A stretch of 64,000 nt of DNA from Amoebidium appalachense (GCA_963693365.1 CAVNZM010000004.1:1798001-1862000), one strand, 5' to 3'. Counted from the stretch's first letter, positions 12,719 to 45,004 are shown. Program-made: numbers and translations. The notes: generated from the sequence alone by a model not told the origin.

Positions 12719-13141
12719 ACATCCCAGCCCCACCTTCACACCCCACCCACACGCACCCATCCAACCCCCGAACCCCTCCACTCTACCCCCCACCCAACCA
12801 CACACATACGCACATCTCAGTGGCATCCCCACCCACCCACCAACTTTCTAACTTTTTTAACCCTCTCCCAGAGCCAAAACATACCAACTATCCCATTTCT
12901 AAACCGGGTTTGTGACAGGCAAACGGGGATTTTTCTGGACCCAGTCTACACTGTCAAGGGAGCAAAAGGTCTTCTTACCGAGCTGAATCAAAATCCGAGA
13001 CGGTTTGCAGGAAAAAATGTTATGTTCATTCATACGGGGGGAGTGTTTGGTCTTTATGACATGCGCATAGAGCCCTTTGTCTCGGGGTCGGTGGTGGTTT
13101 CGAATTTCAAGGTACCCAGCCCAAAAACAGAAAGAAGATAA
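7447..13141 (+). CDS. D-cysteine desulfhydrase / ACC-deaminase family PLP enzyme
   Basis: Seven exons: 7447-7635, 8473-8656, 9712-9917, 10531-10642, 11427-11512, 12377-12465, 12919-13141, giving 362 residues with consistent phases throughout. The start is the first ATG after an in-frame TGA at 7417-7419. Family marks are IKRDDLTG (49-56), SGNK with the probable PLP lysine K63, QSNH (89-92), the phosphate loop GSGGT (207-211) and LDPVYTVKG near the C terminus. Enzymes of this fold-type II family cleave D-cysteine to pyruvate, H2S and ammonia, or open ACC; sequence alone does not decide the substrate. No transit peptide is evident. The introns are rich in (GT)n and G/C runs, and the donor after exon 3 leads into a GT array. 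The last exon has a possible donor at 13112 but reads to a TAA, 13 bases before an ATTAAA signal. Confidence 0.92.
9461..9534. repeat. (GCGT)n tetranucleotide array
   Basis: About 18 copies of GCGT follow a (GT)n stretch in intron 2 of the DCD-like gene. Strictly alternating purine-pyrimidine sequence of this kind is a candidate for Z-DNA. Confidence 0.85.
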
Positions 13142-13154
13142 AACTTGTCTTTTT

Positions 13155-13160
13155 ATTAAA
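13155..13160 (+). promoter_or_regulatory. Candidate poly(A) signal ATTAAA
   Basis: The hexamer lies 13 bases after the stop codon of the DCD-like gene. The spacing is short but possible. Confidence 0.4.
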
Positions 13161-13331
13161 GCTAATAGCCTTAGCGAAGTATCATTAGAAATGTATTAAT
13201 TAAGCAAATGTCTCAGGAAGCTTGGTATTCGTATTCCAATTCTTTTCGTTCTTAGATCCCCCCCCCCCCCCCCCCCCCCCCCCTCCCCTCCAGCACATGC
13301 ACGCACGCACGCACACACGCACGCGCGCGCG

Positions 13332-13389
<58 letters not shown>

Positions 13390-13663
13390 CACACGTACAT
13401 AAGTTTAATTTTGTTCTATAGATTTCCACACCAACGGCCGTGCATTGTTCTGCATGCACAGCATTTTGCCTTTTAGAGGCAGGGTTGTGGTGGATGAGGG
13501 AGAGTGGATCATATGGACGGAGTGGGATATTTCGGATTATCATAATAGCTCTCAAGGGGGTGGTGGTTGAGGGAGAGGGTGGCTCTGAGAGAAGGAGAAA
13601 TTGAATATATAAGAGGTTCTCAGAGAGGGCCTCGGGATCCGGAGGGAGTGAGGGATGGGAAAA

Positions 13664-13696
<33 letters not shown>

Positions 13697-15168
13697 CTGG
13701 GTTTCAAAGAGAGAGAGGGTCGTAGGGGAAAAAGGTTCAGGCTCTGGGGGTGTGTGGGAGGGGAGGCCCGGCCAGAGGAGGGGAGACCATATGGGGGAGA
13801 GAGCGAGAGAGCTTATGAATGTATGAATTGCTTTGAACGTGTAACGTAGATAAACCACAGTACAATGTGTCATGACAGTATCGATATTTGCATATTTGTG
13901 CATGCCACCTACCAGGAAAAGTATTTATTATAGCTATATGCCAGTGATGCCAGTGCGAGCTTCAGGATTTTGGGAGTAGGGGTGGGGTTGTGTGTGTGTG
14001 TGTGTGGCGGTGTGTGTACACATGTGTGCGTACACGTGTGTGTACACGTGCACATGCGTGTGTGTGTGTGGGGGGGGGGGGGGGGGGGGGGGAGTCATTC
14101 ACATTCCTGGGCCGCTCTCATTCCAAAAAATAAAGACAGCCAATGAACACGCACTATGCATGACGACATTTCGGGGTGCCAAATTTTGATGTGCGAAAGT
14201 ACACACCTGCCGGACCGCGCCGTGTTACTCGTTACTACAAAGTCATGATGTCTTGGTAAAGTGCTCGTTGAAAGATAGTTTTTGAGAAGAAACTTTTTTA
14301 TTATTATTTTTTAACTAGCTGGCCTCTTTATATTGCTGGGTGCAAGCTTTGATTATGCCACCCCACGCCTCTCCTCCCACATCTGACGATCATTGTCGAT
14401 GAACAACAAGAAATGAGTATTTCCTACCCTGAATTATATATATATAACCCACAAACAAAACCTTTGCGCGCGGAAACGGATGCACTCATGACCGGTGACG
14501 TCGTTCCGAGAGGGAGAGGTCAAAGAGAGAGAGAAGAGGTAGAGAGGCAGAAGAGACGAACACTATCTGGTGGGTTTTATAGTGTGAGGGGTTCTCAAAA
14601 TAGGGGCTAACGGAATGCTAACTCATAAGTCATTGTTGGTAGAGCAATTCACCAAACTTTCAAGTTCATCGGGTTGGTAGTGCTGCCTTAGTCCAGGCCC
14701 TTTGCCAAGCATACTGATTCTGGTGGATCCGGGCAAATATGAGGTGTATAACGTGATTGCTTGTTTGCAAGCAGGCACAGAAAGCTTCCGAGAGCGGCAT
14801 CAGGGATTTTTATGCTTTCACACGCTATTCACGTGCTCCTGTTCACAATGATTGTAAGCTGTTCTGGAAGTTCAGTGGACCTAGACATCCCTGCCTCAAA
14901 TTATGTAGTGGAGGTAGCACATCTCTGGCGCAAGGACTGTGCGACGTAGTTGTGCACGCGTATGGCTGTTATTTGCAGCTTAGGGTTATGCTCGGGGAAA
15001 AAAAGGTTTGGATATGAGGAATTCTCTGCTTTATCTACAGAGATTTTCACTGTATGGGCTTTGCCAACGCTTAACGTTATGTAAGAAAATCTCATTCGTC
15101 ATTTAGTGAATCTGGTTTAGTTTGTGACGATGTGGTTATGCTAACATCCGTCTCATAATACAGAGAGA
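13161..15168. other. Intergenic spacer between DCD-like and G-alpha genes
   Basis: No gene is supported. It holds a C run with (CA)n (13259-13389), a G run (13664-13696), GT-rich sequence ending in a G run (about 13990-14092), then about 1 kb of ordinary sequence upstream of the G-alpha start. A TATATATATAA stretch near 14436 is a weak promoter candidate. The sequence ATACAG just before the G-alpha ATG could be a 3' splice site within its 5' UTR. Confidence 0.5.
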
Positions 15169-21860
<6,692 letters not shown>

Positions 21861-21896
21861 GATGTGGGTGTACCGGTGTTTGGGGGGGGTGGGGGG

Positions 21897-21939
<43 letters not shown>

Positions 21940-22091
21940 GGAGGGGTCTTCTGGTTGGGTACCCTTGTCTGAGATATGGTCTATGTAGAAATGACATGAT
22001 TGCGCCTCACAAGGAATCCTTAGTGATAGACTTGTTCATTAATTTAATTAATTCGGTCACGATTTGTAGTCACAGATTATAGTATCCGCCG

Positions 22092-22123
<32 letters not shown>

Positions 22124-22844
22124 TCGTGTGGAAAGCTAGTTGATAGGGATGAATCTATTGAGGTATGTGTCCTGATATAGTTATTGAGTAACACTGAGCT
22201 GCCAACAATGACCTAGGTGTTTATGATATTATATGAACTTTCCGTACATATATGTTTTTCCTCATTTTGGTTCTAAATTGGGATATAGCTATAGCATTTA
22301 ACTTAATGTATTTGCTCCCGCTAAATAAATTGAAACGGTTCAGTATATGGCCCTATGGTGCAAATGGGCCGCCAGACACGGTGGAGGAGATGGGTTTTTT
22401 ATTCTGGGGACCAAAGACATGTCGCACACTTCATCATTCATGCCATATTTCTACCTTTTTTTGTGTTTTATAAAAACTATGGAGGCAGTATCATATCTGG
22501 TGTCAAATACAATTGAAATTCGATGTCAAGAATTTCTGCAAACAGCTGATTGCATACTGTAACCCGCAGATAGCGGCCGACTACAAAAAAAAAAATAAAA
22601 AAAATAATAATAGGTACAAGCATAGGTCCTCCAAGACACACGAGATCGTCAAACATACCAAACAAAGCATACTAAATGTGCAGGAAGTGTTTTCCAAAGC
22701 GTAACTAACAAGAATACTACTGAGGCATGGCCCGGGCAGCCGCCAGCAAAAACCCATTCAAAAAAAAAAACAACAAAAAAAAAAAACACGGCCAAAGCAC
22801 CAACAACAGCAACAAAAAAAAGACTTACAATAAATCATTAACTA
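21861..22844. other. Convergent spacer between G-alpha and COQ4
   Basis: It contains both 3' ends. G runs lie at about 21899-21937 and 22094-22121; an AATAAA at 22324-22329 is a distant candidate signal for G-alpha. The right part is A-rich. No gene is supported. Confidence 0.5.
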
Positions 22845-24381
22845 CTATGGTTTTGGCGCGGGGGTCACTCTTAGGTGGCGCCGGAAATCGTCAATATTCT
22901 CCTCGAAATGTTTTTCGAAGTAGACGTTCATGAGAAACTCGGATTCGGCCCCACACCTGTGTGGGTGAGTGTGAGTATCTAACAGGAAACGTAATAAACA
23001 TTGTTAACCCAATGACAAGGTTTTCGATGGCATTTTTACTCGCCTAATACACACACACACATATCCAAACATCAAAAAAAAAAAAAAAATTGTGTTTGCA
23101 TTGCCCTCCCTCTCCCTCGCTCTTCTTATTCCCCCCCCCCCCCCCCCCCCCCCCCCCGTCCTCTGTAGAGTAGACTGTCCTTCTCTCGCTCTCCCTGTTT
23201 TACCCACCCACCCACCCTCTTTCAGTCTCACAAATCATGCACACAAAATTTAGCACTTAATCCCTCTCTGCCTCTCTTTCTCCCCGCCTCTCCCCTCCCC
23301 CCTCTCTCTGGCTTTCACGTGTGTGTTTGTGTAGTTCAGGCTGCAAAGAGGGAGAGGGGGGGGGGGGGGAGGAGAGGGGGGGGGAGGTTTGAGCGTCAGT
23401 GTGCATGTGTGCACGTCCGTGTACGTGTTTGCGTGTGCATGATATGTGATGAGGGGGGGGGGGGGTTTGAGGGGGGGGGGGGGGGAGTAAGGCAGAGGGG
23501 GGAGGGGGGGGGGGGGGGGAAGGGAGTAAGGCAGAAGGAGGGGGAGGGGGGGGGGGGGAGGGTAGGTGGGAGGAGGGGAGTTCAATACTTCAAAGCCCAA
23601 GGCACCCACACGCCAAACACGTGGGCCATCTCCTTGGGAGGCAGGCGCATGGGCCCAAAGAGAGACCCGGCCATGGTCATGGGTAGGCCAGTCTGCACCA
23701 TCTCAAACCACTTGACGGCTATCTCCGCCTCAACACTGTACGTGTGTGTGTGTGTGGTGGTGGTGGTGGTGGTGGGGGGGGGGGGGGGGGGGGGGGGGTT
23801 AGAATGTGTTATAAAGTACGAAGAACACAATCATGACATACAACACCATGCAAATTGCAAAGCACATATAAAGGGATTGGGGGGGGGGGGGGGGGGGGGG
23901 GGCTGGGTTCGCCCGAGACCGGGTGTTTGTGTCTTGTGTGTGTGTGTGCTTACCTGGTGTTGATGGATCATGGAAATGTTTCACATCTCTCCATCCCTGT
24001 CTCCTTTGCACCTGAGCCTATCTCCTTCTCCCCCTCCCCCACGACCCCCCCTCCCCCCTCCCCCCTTTCCCTCTTCCGCTTGGCGACACACACACACACG
24101 TACACCAGGCCACTCCTAATCCACCAACAACCCTCCCAGAGACCACCAATACCAGACATGCACCGTGACATGTATCATTGACCTATACCTTATCGACACT
24201 ATCACATATAACTTATCGACACTATCACATACCGGCTTTATGACTTTAAAAGGAAAACGAGAATCAAAAAAACTGAGCGTGGGCAGGTACCTGATAGGCA
24301 TGTCCAGGAGGGTGTGCACAAAGTCGTGGATCTGGCGGTAGCGCAGCATGACGTAGGCAAGATCGACACTGTCGACAAACC

Positions 24382-24440
<59 letters not shown>

Positions 24441-24474
24441 CCCGTGTGTGCGCGTAGGAGTTTTTTTTTTTTTT

Positions 24475-24518
<44 letters not shown>

Positions 24519-26651
24519 GTTGCATGCGATCATGTGATGTGTGTGTCGTGCTTGTGGGTCTATGGTTACAGGGGAGTAGGGGGCATGATGGAGTACATTC
24601 ATCGAATATAATACTGTTCAGTACGGTGGGGAAGAGGGGGGGGGGGGAGGGTGGGGGAGGAGGTGGGAGCAAGCGAGGATAGAGGGAAAAAGAAATCGAC
24701 AGACCGGTGTTTGTGTTTTGGGGCAAGGTGCCAAATAGGTGGCGGCGATTTTTTTTTTTTTTTTTTTTTTTTGGGGGGGGGGGGCTTCTAGAAGTCGTGG
24801 GAGAGGGAGACAGGAGTTCTCTAACATGTGTGTGGGGGTGGGTGCGACGGCGGCAGCTGCGGTGGTGGTTGGGGGGAGGGGAGAGGGGGAGGGGAGGGGG
24901 GAATGGGGAGAAGAGAAATGAGCAAGAGCCCAATAGAGGTGGGCGGGTGGGGGCGACGGCGGTGGGGTTCGTGTGCAGGCGGAAGGAGGGGCGGGGGGGG
25001 AGAGGGGGAGGGGGGGGGGGGGGGGGGGGGGTCGGGAGGGGGAGTCTGACTACTCACATCATCTCTTGTGTCTGGAGACACATGGCAGTCATCCAAGAAG
25101 CGAACATACTCCCGACCAAACGTGCCCTCAGGGTAACTGCGCAGCTGCAAACATTTACAACAGCATCAACAAATGCCCCCTCCCCCCCCCCCCTTGACCC
25201 CCCTCCAACCCCCCCCCCCCCCCCCCCCCGCTTTCTCCGTCTCTCCGTCTCTGGCAGTTATATTTCTTTCTGCCTAGCTTTGGATTTGTGCAGTCTCATG
25301 CCCCCCTCCCCCCTCCCCTACCGGATAGCACCCAACCACACGTACACACAACACGTGCACGTGCCACACCCGTGTGTAGCAGCCCATGGACATACATGCA
25401 CAAACTGGCCTGCAACTCTTACGTGTACACTATTGGATGCCCTTGCCCATCTTGTTAAATACATGCTTAATAGCTAATAGAGCACCCAACACAAAATAAC
25501 CCACCAGAAGCACAAAACCCATCTAACAAAGCGCAACAATAAGAATGTAAAAACCCAGGCAATCACACACACACACACACACGCACACACACACCTACCC
25601 ACGCATCCCCCCTCCCCCCCCCACCCATCCACCCACCCGCCCACCCACCTTATCCACATCTACGCTCTGTGATGTGATATACGGCCTCTCTTTTAATATC
25701 TCAGCCCCCACGGGGTGTGAAATCATCCTATCGTACATGCGCTGCAGCGCCAGTCTGCCTGTAGTCTCCCCCAGTGTCGCTATCATGTCTGTACCACCCT
25801 TAGTAAGCACAACGGAATCACACATCCCCCCCCCCCCCCTCCCCTCCCCGCTCCTCCCACCCCCTCCGCTCCCCCCCCCCCCCCCCCCCCCAACTCTCCT
25901 CCCTTCCGTGGCCTAATAGGTTCAGGAGAAAAAAATGGGGGGTTCTCCTCTCCAACATCACCCCCTCCCTCGAAGCCCCCCTTTCTAAATAGAAGGGGGC
26001 CAGGGTGTGGAGGGGGGAAGGGGGGAGGGGGGAGGCCAAGGGGCAGGGGGAGAAATGAAAGTCGTAGATGAAGGACACAAGCAATACTGGGAGATCTAAC
26101 AACTGTATGCACGTGCTAGGAAAGAAGCAAGGGAAGAGCTAGGGGACGGAGGGTGTACTTTCTAATTTTGGTTATTTTTGGGGTGGGGGGGGGGGGGGGG
26201 GGGGGGGGGGGAAGGGGGGGGGGGAGGGGGGTTTGAATGCGGAACACAGTACGAAGTACACATACACGATGAGAAGCATGGTGCAGGACACATGCAAAGG
26301 CAAACATTCAAGGAAGGGGGGGGGGGAGGGGGAGGGGTTGAGGAAGGAGGGGGGGGGGAGGGGGGGGGGGGGGGGAGTCTAGCTATCCAGAAAAGAGCTG
26401 CAAAGTACTGCGCATAGTAATAGACAGTGTTACAAAAAGAACCGGACGGTAGAGAGAGAGAGAGAGTTATGAAGCAAAGAGAGATGAGATGAGGTGAGGC
26501 AGATTGGTGGGGAGAAAGAGAGGGACAATAATCTGGAAGGGCAGAAGAGAAGAACGCCAAAAAGAAAATATGTACAGGCGACCAAGATGCCACAAGACAA
26601 CGGAGTGTTGGTGGATAAAACACTGGGGGGGAAGGGTGTGTGTGCGTGTGT

Positions 26652-26682
<31 letters not shown>

Positions 26683-27102
26683 GGGGGGAAAGGTGTGAGG
26701 AGAGGCGGGGGGAGGTATGGACAAGACAAGATCACCAAGTGGAAGAAAACACATGCGGAAAGAAATTACAGCTGCACAGGTATTGGAAACGGAAACCGTT
26801 GACTGTTTAAGTAAGGATACCATTCTCCAATTGCAAAGTAAAGTACAATCTTTTAGACAGCTAGGAGAGGGGAAGATGGCTCACCCACCTCCCCTTGTCG
26901 GCTCAATCACTCCTACCAGCGCAGAGCCCACAGCAAGCAGGCCTTTTTGTAGCAAGCTGGTAGGAACATGTGTTGGGTAGAGAGGTGCTTGGTTGCCCAA
27001 CGGCTTGGTGGGGTGGTATAGTCGCCTGGAATGAACTAATAGTGATGGCCGCAGGGATGCACTTGCCAGGCCCAGGGCTTTCAAGCATGGATTGGGTATC
27101 AT
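22845..27102 (-). CDS. COQ4: Ubiquinone biosynthesis protein COQ4, mitochondrial
   Basis: Six exons in transcript order: 26889-27102, 25649-25788, 25058-25144, 24291-24385, 23589-23735, 22845-22956, giving 264 residues, close to the usual COQ4 length. The N terminus is basic and hydroxyl-rich (MIPNPCLKALGLAS...), fitting a mitochondrial presequence. Family motifs: RGDMIATLGETTG rebuilt across intron 1, LAYVMLRYRQIHDFVH with the metal-binding pattern H167-D168-x2-H171-x11-E183, and QTGLPM. COQ4 acts on the matrix side of the inner membrane in the CoQ-synthesis complex and has been reported to take part in C1 decarboxylation/hydroxylation of the ring. Several acceptors sit at the end of (CA)n tracts. 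It is divergent to MPPE1, with 582 bases between the start codons. Confidence 0.95.
23799..23876 (+). repeat. Poly(G)-anchored interspersed element, copy in COQ4 intron
   Basis: A G run is followed by TTAGAATGTGTTATAAAGTA, then CGAAGAACACAA and CATATAAAGG, matching the core of the copies at 18097 and 34193. Confidence 0.6.
26230..26311 (+). repeat. Poly(G)-anchored interspersed element, copy in COQ4 intron 1
   Basis: A G run is followed by GTTTGAATGCGGAACACAGT and the core ACGAAGTACACA, then CACGATGAGAAGCATGGTG. Confidence 0.65.
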
Positions 27103-27684
27103 TTTTGTGAAGTATGCACAGAAATCCCCAACCACCAGTTATGTCTTGTATTTTGGGTTATATAAGGTTTGACAAAAAGTTAGAAGAGGGAAAATAACAG
27201 AAATACTGAAGTGGCGAAGACTTGAGGAGTGACTGTCCGACTCATGCAATCCGAAAGGGAATCCTGTAAGATCTTTGTTTAGCCGATTTAAAGAGGTCAA
27301 CTAGACCCTATTTGACGTCATACTATGGCAGACTATTCATATCTGCAAAACCTCGGGAGTCAAATGAATCCCACCTTATCGAGCCACACCGTGCAGCGCT
27401 GCCTCAGCTAGACGAGTGCGGTTCAAGGGAGAGTGTGATCTACGTGTGGTGCATTCTTTACTCTGAAAAAAGGGATTGAAAGTAGTTTTGTGGAACTAGT
27501 TGTGTGTGGGGCAATCTATAAGGACGAATGTACTTTATTTGGGTCGTGGTAACGCTATAAATAGGTGGGTAGGGTTTGTTCTCTTGGATTAGTGCTCGGG
27601 GCAAAAGCGTCTGTCATCAGGCAAGAAGAAAAGGGTTCAAATGCAAACACCAAGCAGCCCCTTCCCGGCCACACGCAAGCATCC
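27103..27684. promoter_or_regulatory. Bidirectional promoter region, COQ4 / MPPE1
   Basis: 582 bases separate the two start codons and are free of long repeats. TATAAATA at 27556-27563 lies about 120 bases upstream of the MPPE1 ATG and is a good TATA box for that gene. No comparable box was found for COQ4. Confidence 0.6.
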
Positions 27685-32223
<4,539 letters not shown>

Positions 32224-32364
32224 TTTTTTGTTTGTATTTTCCTCATTTTTGTTGTTTGTTTGTTTGTTTGTTTTTTCACCCCCCCTTTTTTAGTGGTGTT
32301 GGCGGTGGTGATGGGTGGATGGATGGTGGTGGTTGGGGTGGTGTGTGTGGGTGGGTGGGTGGGT

Positions 32365-32419
<55 letters not shown>

Positions 32420-33667
32420 CTTCAATCAGAGTGGGGCCCAGGGGAGAGAGGTGCGAATGATGCAAGCATGAATGACTCTTGAGTAATATCGGAGTATTTT
32501 AATAATCTTGAATGAGAAAGCAAAATAACATTAAGGCAGAATATTAGGCGTGTGTAAGGAGTAAGTGGCGTGTTCACGTGGGCAATGTGAGGATACGCGT
32601 GTCACCTGTATCTGGCTAGCTCGGCTTAGATGTGTGTGCATATGCATGTGTGTGTGTGTGTGTGTGCGCGCGTGCGTGCGTGTGTGCGTGCACTCGCGTG
32701 CCGCGCTCGGGTGGGTGGGTGGGTGGGTGTATGTGATGTACACCAAAACAAACGAAGCTATTCAGGTGATCGAACGAAGTGAAGTGAATGGGTTAATAAA
32801 GTTGAAGCACAAGTACATCACTGGACACAATTCATATAAATTTGAAACTGTCTAAGAGCCATGGGATATCCCGAGTGTGCTCTGCCAATCCGAGCCTTTC
32901 TCCCCCTGCCCGCTCACGGATGCGGAGTTAGATCGACCATACACATATTTTACTATCAACCAAACCCATATACAAAGCAAATACAACCTATAGTTTCACA
33001 CACTCACCCGTGCACAAGCTTGTATACTGCATGCACACACCACACAGGCCACAGATGGGCGTGCACATATGCGTGTACACACACATGCAAGTGTTCGGAT
33101 GGATGCAGTTGTGTGCACGCGTATTTGCAATTGAAATTTCTAACAGTTGAAAACGGGAGACTCGGTGTGCACCTTTCACGACACATAAAACTTGGCTGCT
33201 TTTACCCGAAAGATTCTTTTTATGTTTCGTGCACAGCACGTAGTAGAGGTCAGAGTTGAAGTGGTTATGTATGTACAGTGCTGTTTGATGTCTTACATTT
33301 GTGCCAACACCACGTTTGTTTGGTAGATAACAAATGTAAGTTATGTTCAATTGCACTAGGTCAAAAAAACAGAGACAGATCAACTCATCTTAATCATCCC
33401 CCCCCCCCCCCCCCCCCCCCCCCAAAAAAAAACAAAAACAAAAAAAAACACCCCCACCCCACCGCACCCTTCCTCAGACTCCCGCCAAGCACGCATGCAC
33501 ACACACCCACCTACACTTTTTCTTGACACCCCAACATATATTATACAGTCATCGGCAACAGGGGAGGTGAGACTTTCCACCAAACACAGTGCCTAAGGAT
33601 TGCACGTTAAACACTAAACAACCAATCTAAATACCAGGCGGAAAGCCTTAAAAGCCAATGCCCATGC
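32224..33667. other. Convergent spacer between MPPE1 and ALAD
   Basis: It holds the two 3' ends, a 55-base G run (32365-32419), a GT-rich stretch (32630-32700) and a C-run/A-run junction (33398-33431). No gene or RNA is supported. Confidence 0.5.
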
Positions 33668-41465
<7,798 letters not shown>

Positions 41466-41978
41466 CTTGAACTCTTAGAAGATTACTTACACGTAAATAA
41501 ATAATCTTTAGAAGGCTCAGGCTCACCCGTTGAAAGAATTGCTAATGATTCCCTGTTGCAAGGAGGAAAAACGTACTTGCAAGAAAACAAGTGAAGTCTC
41601 CTGACATCCATGCGCCGCGGCCCGTCACGGCGGGAGCTCATAAATCCGAAGTCACGCATGTATTTTGGCGTTTATAACAACCGAAAAATCAAACGCGGCA
41701 ACATAGTTCAAATTTGTAGGTGCTCAACTATTGGATAGCTGGATTTTGTTTTCCCGCCAAAACTCTCGTTTTGTGATATTACAAAACAGCTCCTCACCAG
41801 AAAGCATTTTTGGTTGACGGTGTGAGGGTAGGCTTCCACACAGCTAGGTTAGTGAGTTAGGGAGTTTAGTTTCTTGACGGCGTTTGTATATTACACAAAA
41901 GATATACACACCTACTTCGGTTTCCTTGTCACCTTTTACTATTAAGTTTTATGCACGATAATTTTTTGTTTTCCAAAG
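41466..41978. promoter_or_regulatory. Bidirectional promoter region, ALAD / NUDT5-like
   Basis: 513 repeat-free bases separate the two start codons. No clear TATA box is seen. An upstream ATG at 41951, out of frame with the NUDT5-like start, may lie in that gene's 5' UTR. Confidence 0.55.
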
Positions 41979-42208
41979 ATGGCGGACCCAGCACCCACCA
42001 TAGCGCACCTCCAGGAGGACCCTGACCTGAGGGTCCGCCACCTGTGTGAAAAGTTTGCTCCTCTGAAAGTCGTAAGTACGCTTTCCGCCCTTTCTGTTAT
42101 CGTTCCTTCCTTGCTTTCTTGAGTGCCCGTCTCCTTCCACCTCCCCCCTCCTCCCCTCCCCCCCTCCCCCCCCCCCCCCCCGCCCCCCTCCCCACCCCCA
42201 CCCCCCCC

Positions 42209-42241
<33 letters not shown>

Positions 42242-43805
42242 CTCAAACTTTACCTGCCCTGTGAGGCATCCTCCACTCCGATGGTCACTCCGATGGTCAC
42301 CATTTCTTTCCTTGCAGGTCAAACATGACTGGGTAGCCATAGGCCGGTGGCTCCGATACGGCCTAGTCCGCTATGGGAAGGAGGAGGAGGAGAAGCCTCT
42401 CACCTGGGAAACAGTCGAGAGAGCAAGACGAAACGGGCCTGTGGATGGTGTGGATGTGCTAGGTACTGAACCTTCATCCCTTTATCCACCTCTCCCCCCC
42501 CTCCCCCTATCTCCCGTTCCCGCGCAAAGTTCCCCTCTATTCTTCTGTTCTTTTGCTCCGCGGGGGAGGTTCCCCATGCAGTCTTATCCATGGAGTCCTT
42601 GTTTTCCTCCTACCCATCTGCTCATGCCAAATCCCTTTTCCACATCAGGCAGATACTTGTTTCTCCTTCACATTTCCTTTTGCGTTGAACATTTTTTTCT
42701 GTATCCCCCCTCCTCCCCCCCTCCGCCCCCCCCCCCCAACCCTCCCCCCTGAATCCCTTCTGGGAGAACTACCCCCTTGTGCTGGTAATGCCCATTTCTA
42801 ACCCTAGTCATAATCGACCAGCTTTTCTGTTTTGTAGTTTGCTGTGACTCGTGCCATTTTATAAGAACCTAATAAACCGTTAGTAAGCCCACCTCTCCTT
42901 CCGATCTCCCCCTCTTCCATCCACCCTCCACCCCTACCCCCGCTGCACAACACCTGCAATTGATCTCCCCTTCTCCTCTCCATGTTTTTTTCGTCCAGTC
43001 GGTATGACCGATGCCCCTCCGCTCTTAGTGAGTGTCAGAAGGGGAGCCAGGTGCGTATGTGTTTGTGGCGCGCGGAAGGGGGTGAGGGGGGGAATTTCTT
43101 GTGTTACATAGAACATGCATGTTCACTCACTAGCTCAGTTTGAGTTTGTCTATTTATCGTTGTTGGAGACGGAAACTAGGGTTTTTTTTTGTGGGGGAGG
43201 GGGGGGGGAGAGGGGGCGGGGGGCGGGGAGAGGGGGGAGGGGGACGTGTGTCTGTGCCGGGGAAGGTTTGGGGGGAGGGGGGGGGGGAGGGGGGAGAGAG
43301 AGAAAGAGAGAGAGGGGGGGGGGGGGGCACTTGTGTTCTGTAAAAGTGAGGTCCCTTCTCATGTCCAACAAGTCACATGTAATACAAAAGTAGCTAACAG
43401 TTTCATTTTTACCTCCAGCCCTGGTGCGAAGTAAGTCATCACGTGCCACCTATCTCGTGCTGGTGATTAACTATCGCCCACCTGTCGGCTGTGTGTGCAT
43501 CGAGTTTCCCTCGGGTTTGGTGGACAGGGGAGAGTCACCGGAGGAGGTAAATGACAGTGGTGGGTTGATTACAAACAAACGAACAATACATTGATCGTGG
43601 TTTATTGATTGTGAGATAGCGAATTTATGTGTAATGGGTGTGTGTCGTCTTTTTGGAAATTTCCTAGTTGTGTGGTTTGTGTTTCTTCTGCCTGATTTGC
43701 TGTTTTGGGGGGTTTGTTCTACGGTTTTGTCATAGTGAGCTTCTCCTTTTCTCGGTTTGTAGTGGCATGCATATTTCTCCCTGGAACGAACTTTGTGTTT
43801 TGTTC

Positions 43806-43843
<38 letters not shown>

Positions 43844-44350
43844 GAAGGGGGGGAGGGGGGGGGGGGGAGGCATACGCTGGAAGGGGGGGGGGGGGGGGGG
43901 GGAGGTCTGTGTGTGTGTGTGTGTTTTTGTTTTTTTTGGTGTGTGTGTGTGTGTTAGGGTAGGGGGGGGGGGGGGGGGGGGGGGCAAAGGGGGGATGGGG
44001 GGGGGGTGTGTTTTGAGTGTAGGTGGATGGGAAGGGATGGAGGGGGGGGGGGGGGGGGGGGGAGGGGAGGCAAATGAAGCAATATCTCTAATTTTGATTT
44101 TTTTTGTTTTTGTTTTTCCAGGCTGGGTTGCGTGAGCTGAAAGAGGAAACGGGGCTGACTGGCCGGGTGGTGAGGACATCACCAATTCTTCAGATAGACC
44201 CGTGGAAGAGCAACGAGTCCACGGTCATGGTGTGTGTGTGGGTTTTGGGGGAGGGGGGGAGGGGGGGGGGGGGGGTGGGCTGGTAGGGGGGTGGGTGGGT
44301 GGGTGGGCGGGTGGGTGTGGGTGTGTGCACATGTTTGAGGATGGTTCGGG

Positions 44351-44386
<36 letters not shown>

Positions 44387-44791
44387 CTGGGGAAGGGGAA
44401 AGACTGGGCTTTTTCGATGGGAGTACGGGTGGGGGAAGGCTGGGGCGGTTGGGGGAAGGGGGGGGGGGGGGGGGGGATGGGGAGAAGAATGGTGTCTCGG
44501 GTTGTGTTTTTATTGTTATGGCCTTGTAAGGGAGGAGTTCCGACTATGGGAAGAGTTGCTTGGGGGGACGGGTTAAGGCTATTTTTCTTTATTTATTTAC
44601 TTTATTTACGGGAAAGGATTGCAGGAGAAAGGCAGAGGGGCAGGGTAGGTGCGAGAAGGGGGCGAGCAGGAAGTGGGAATGGGGGGATGGGGGGGGGGTG
44701 GGCGGGGGGGTATTCCTCCCTTTAGGGTTGGAGGCAGAGGACAATGGAATTATGGATCGTCGATTAGTGTTTTTAATTTTTAAGTAATAGC

Positions 44792-44823
<32 letters not shown>

Positions 44824-44966
44824 CCATTCATTCATCTTTCCTCCCCCTCAACCCCCCTCCCCTTCATTTCTCTTTCCAACCCCCCCCCACCCCCACCCCC
44901 CCACCCCCTCCCTCACCCGTTCCCAACACACACACATACCCACTCACACTCACACACACACACACA

Positions 44967-45004
<38 letters not shown>

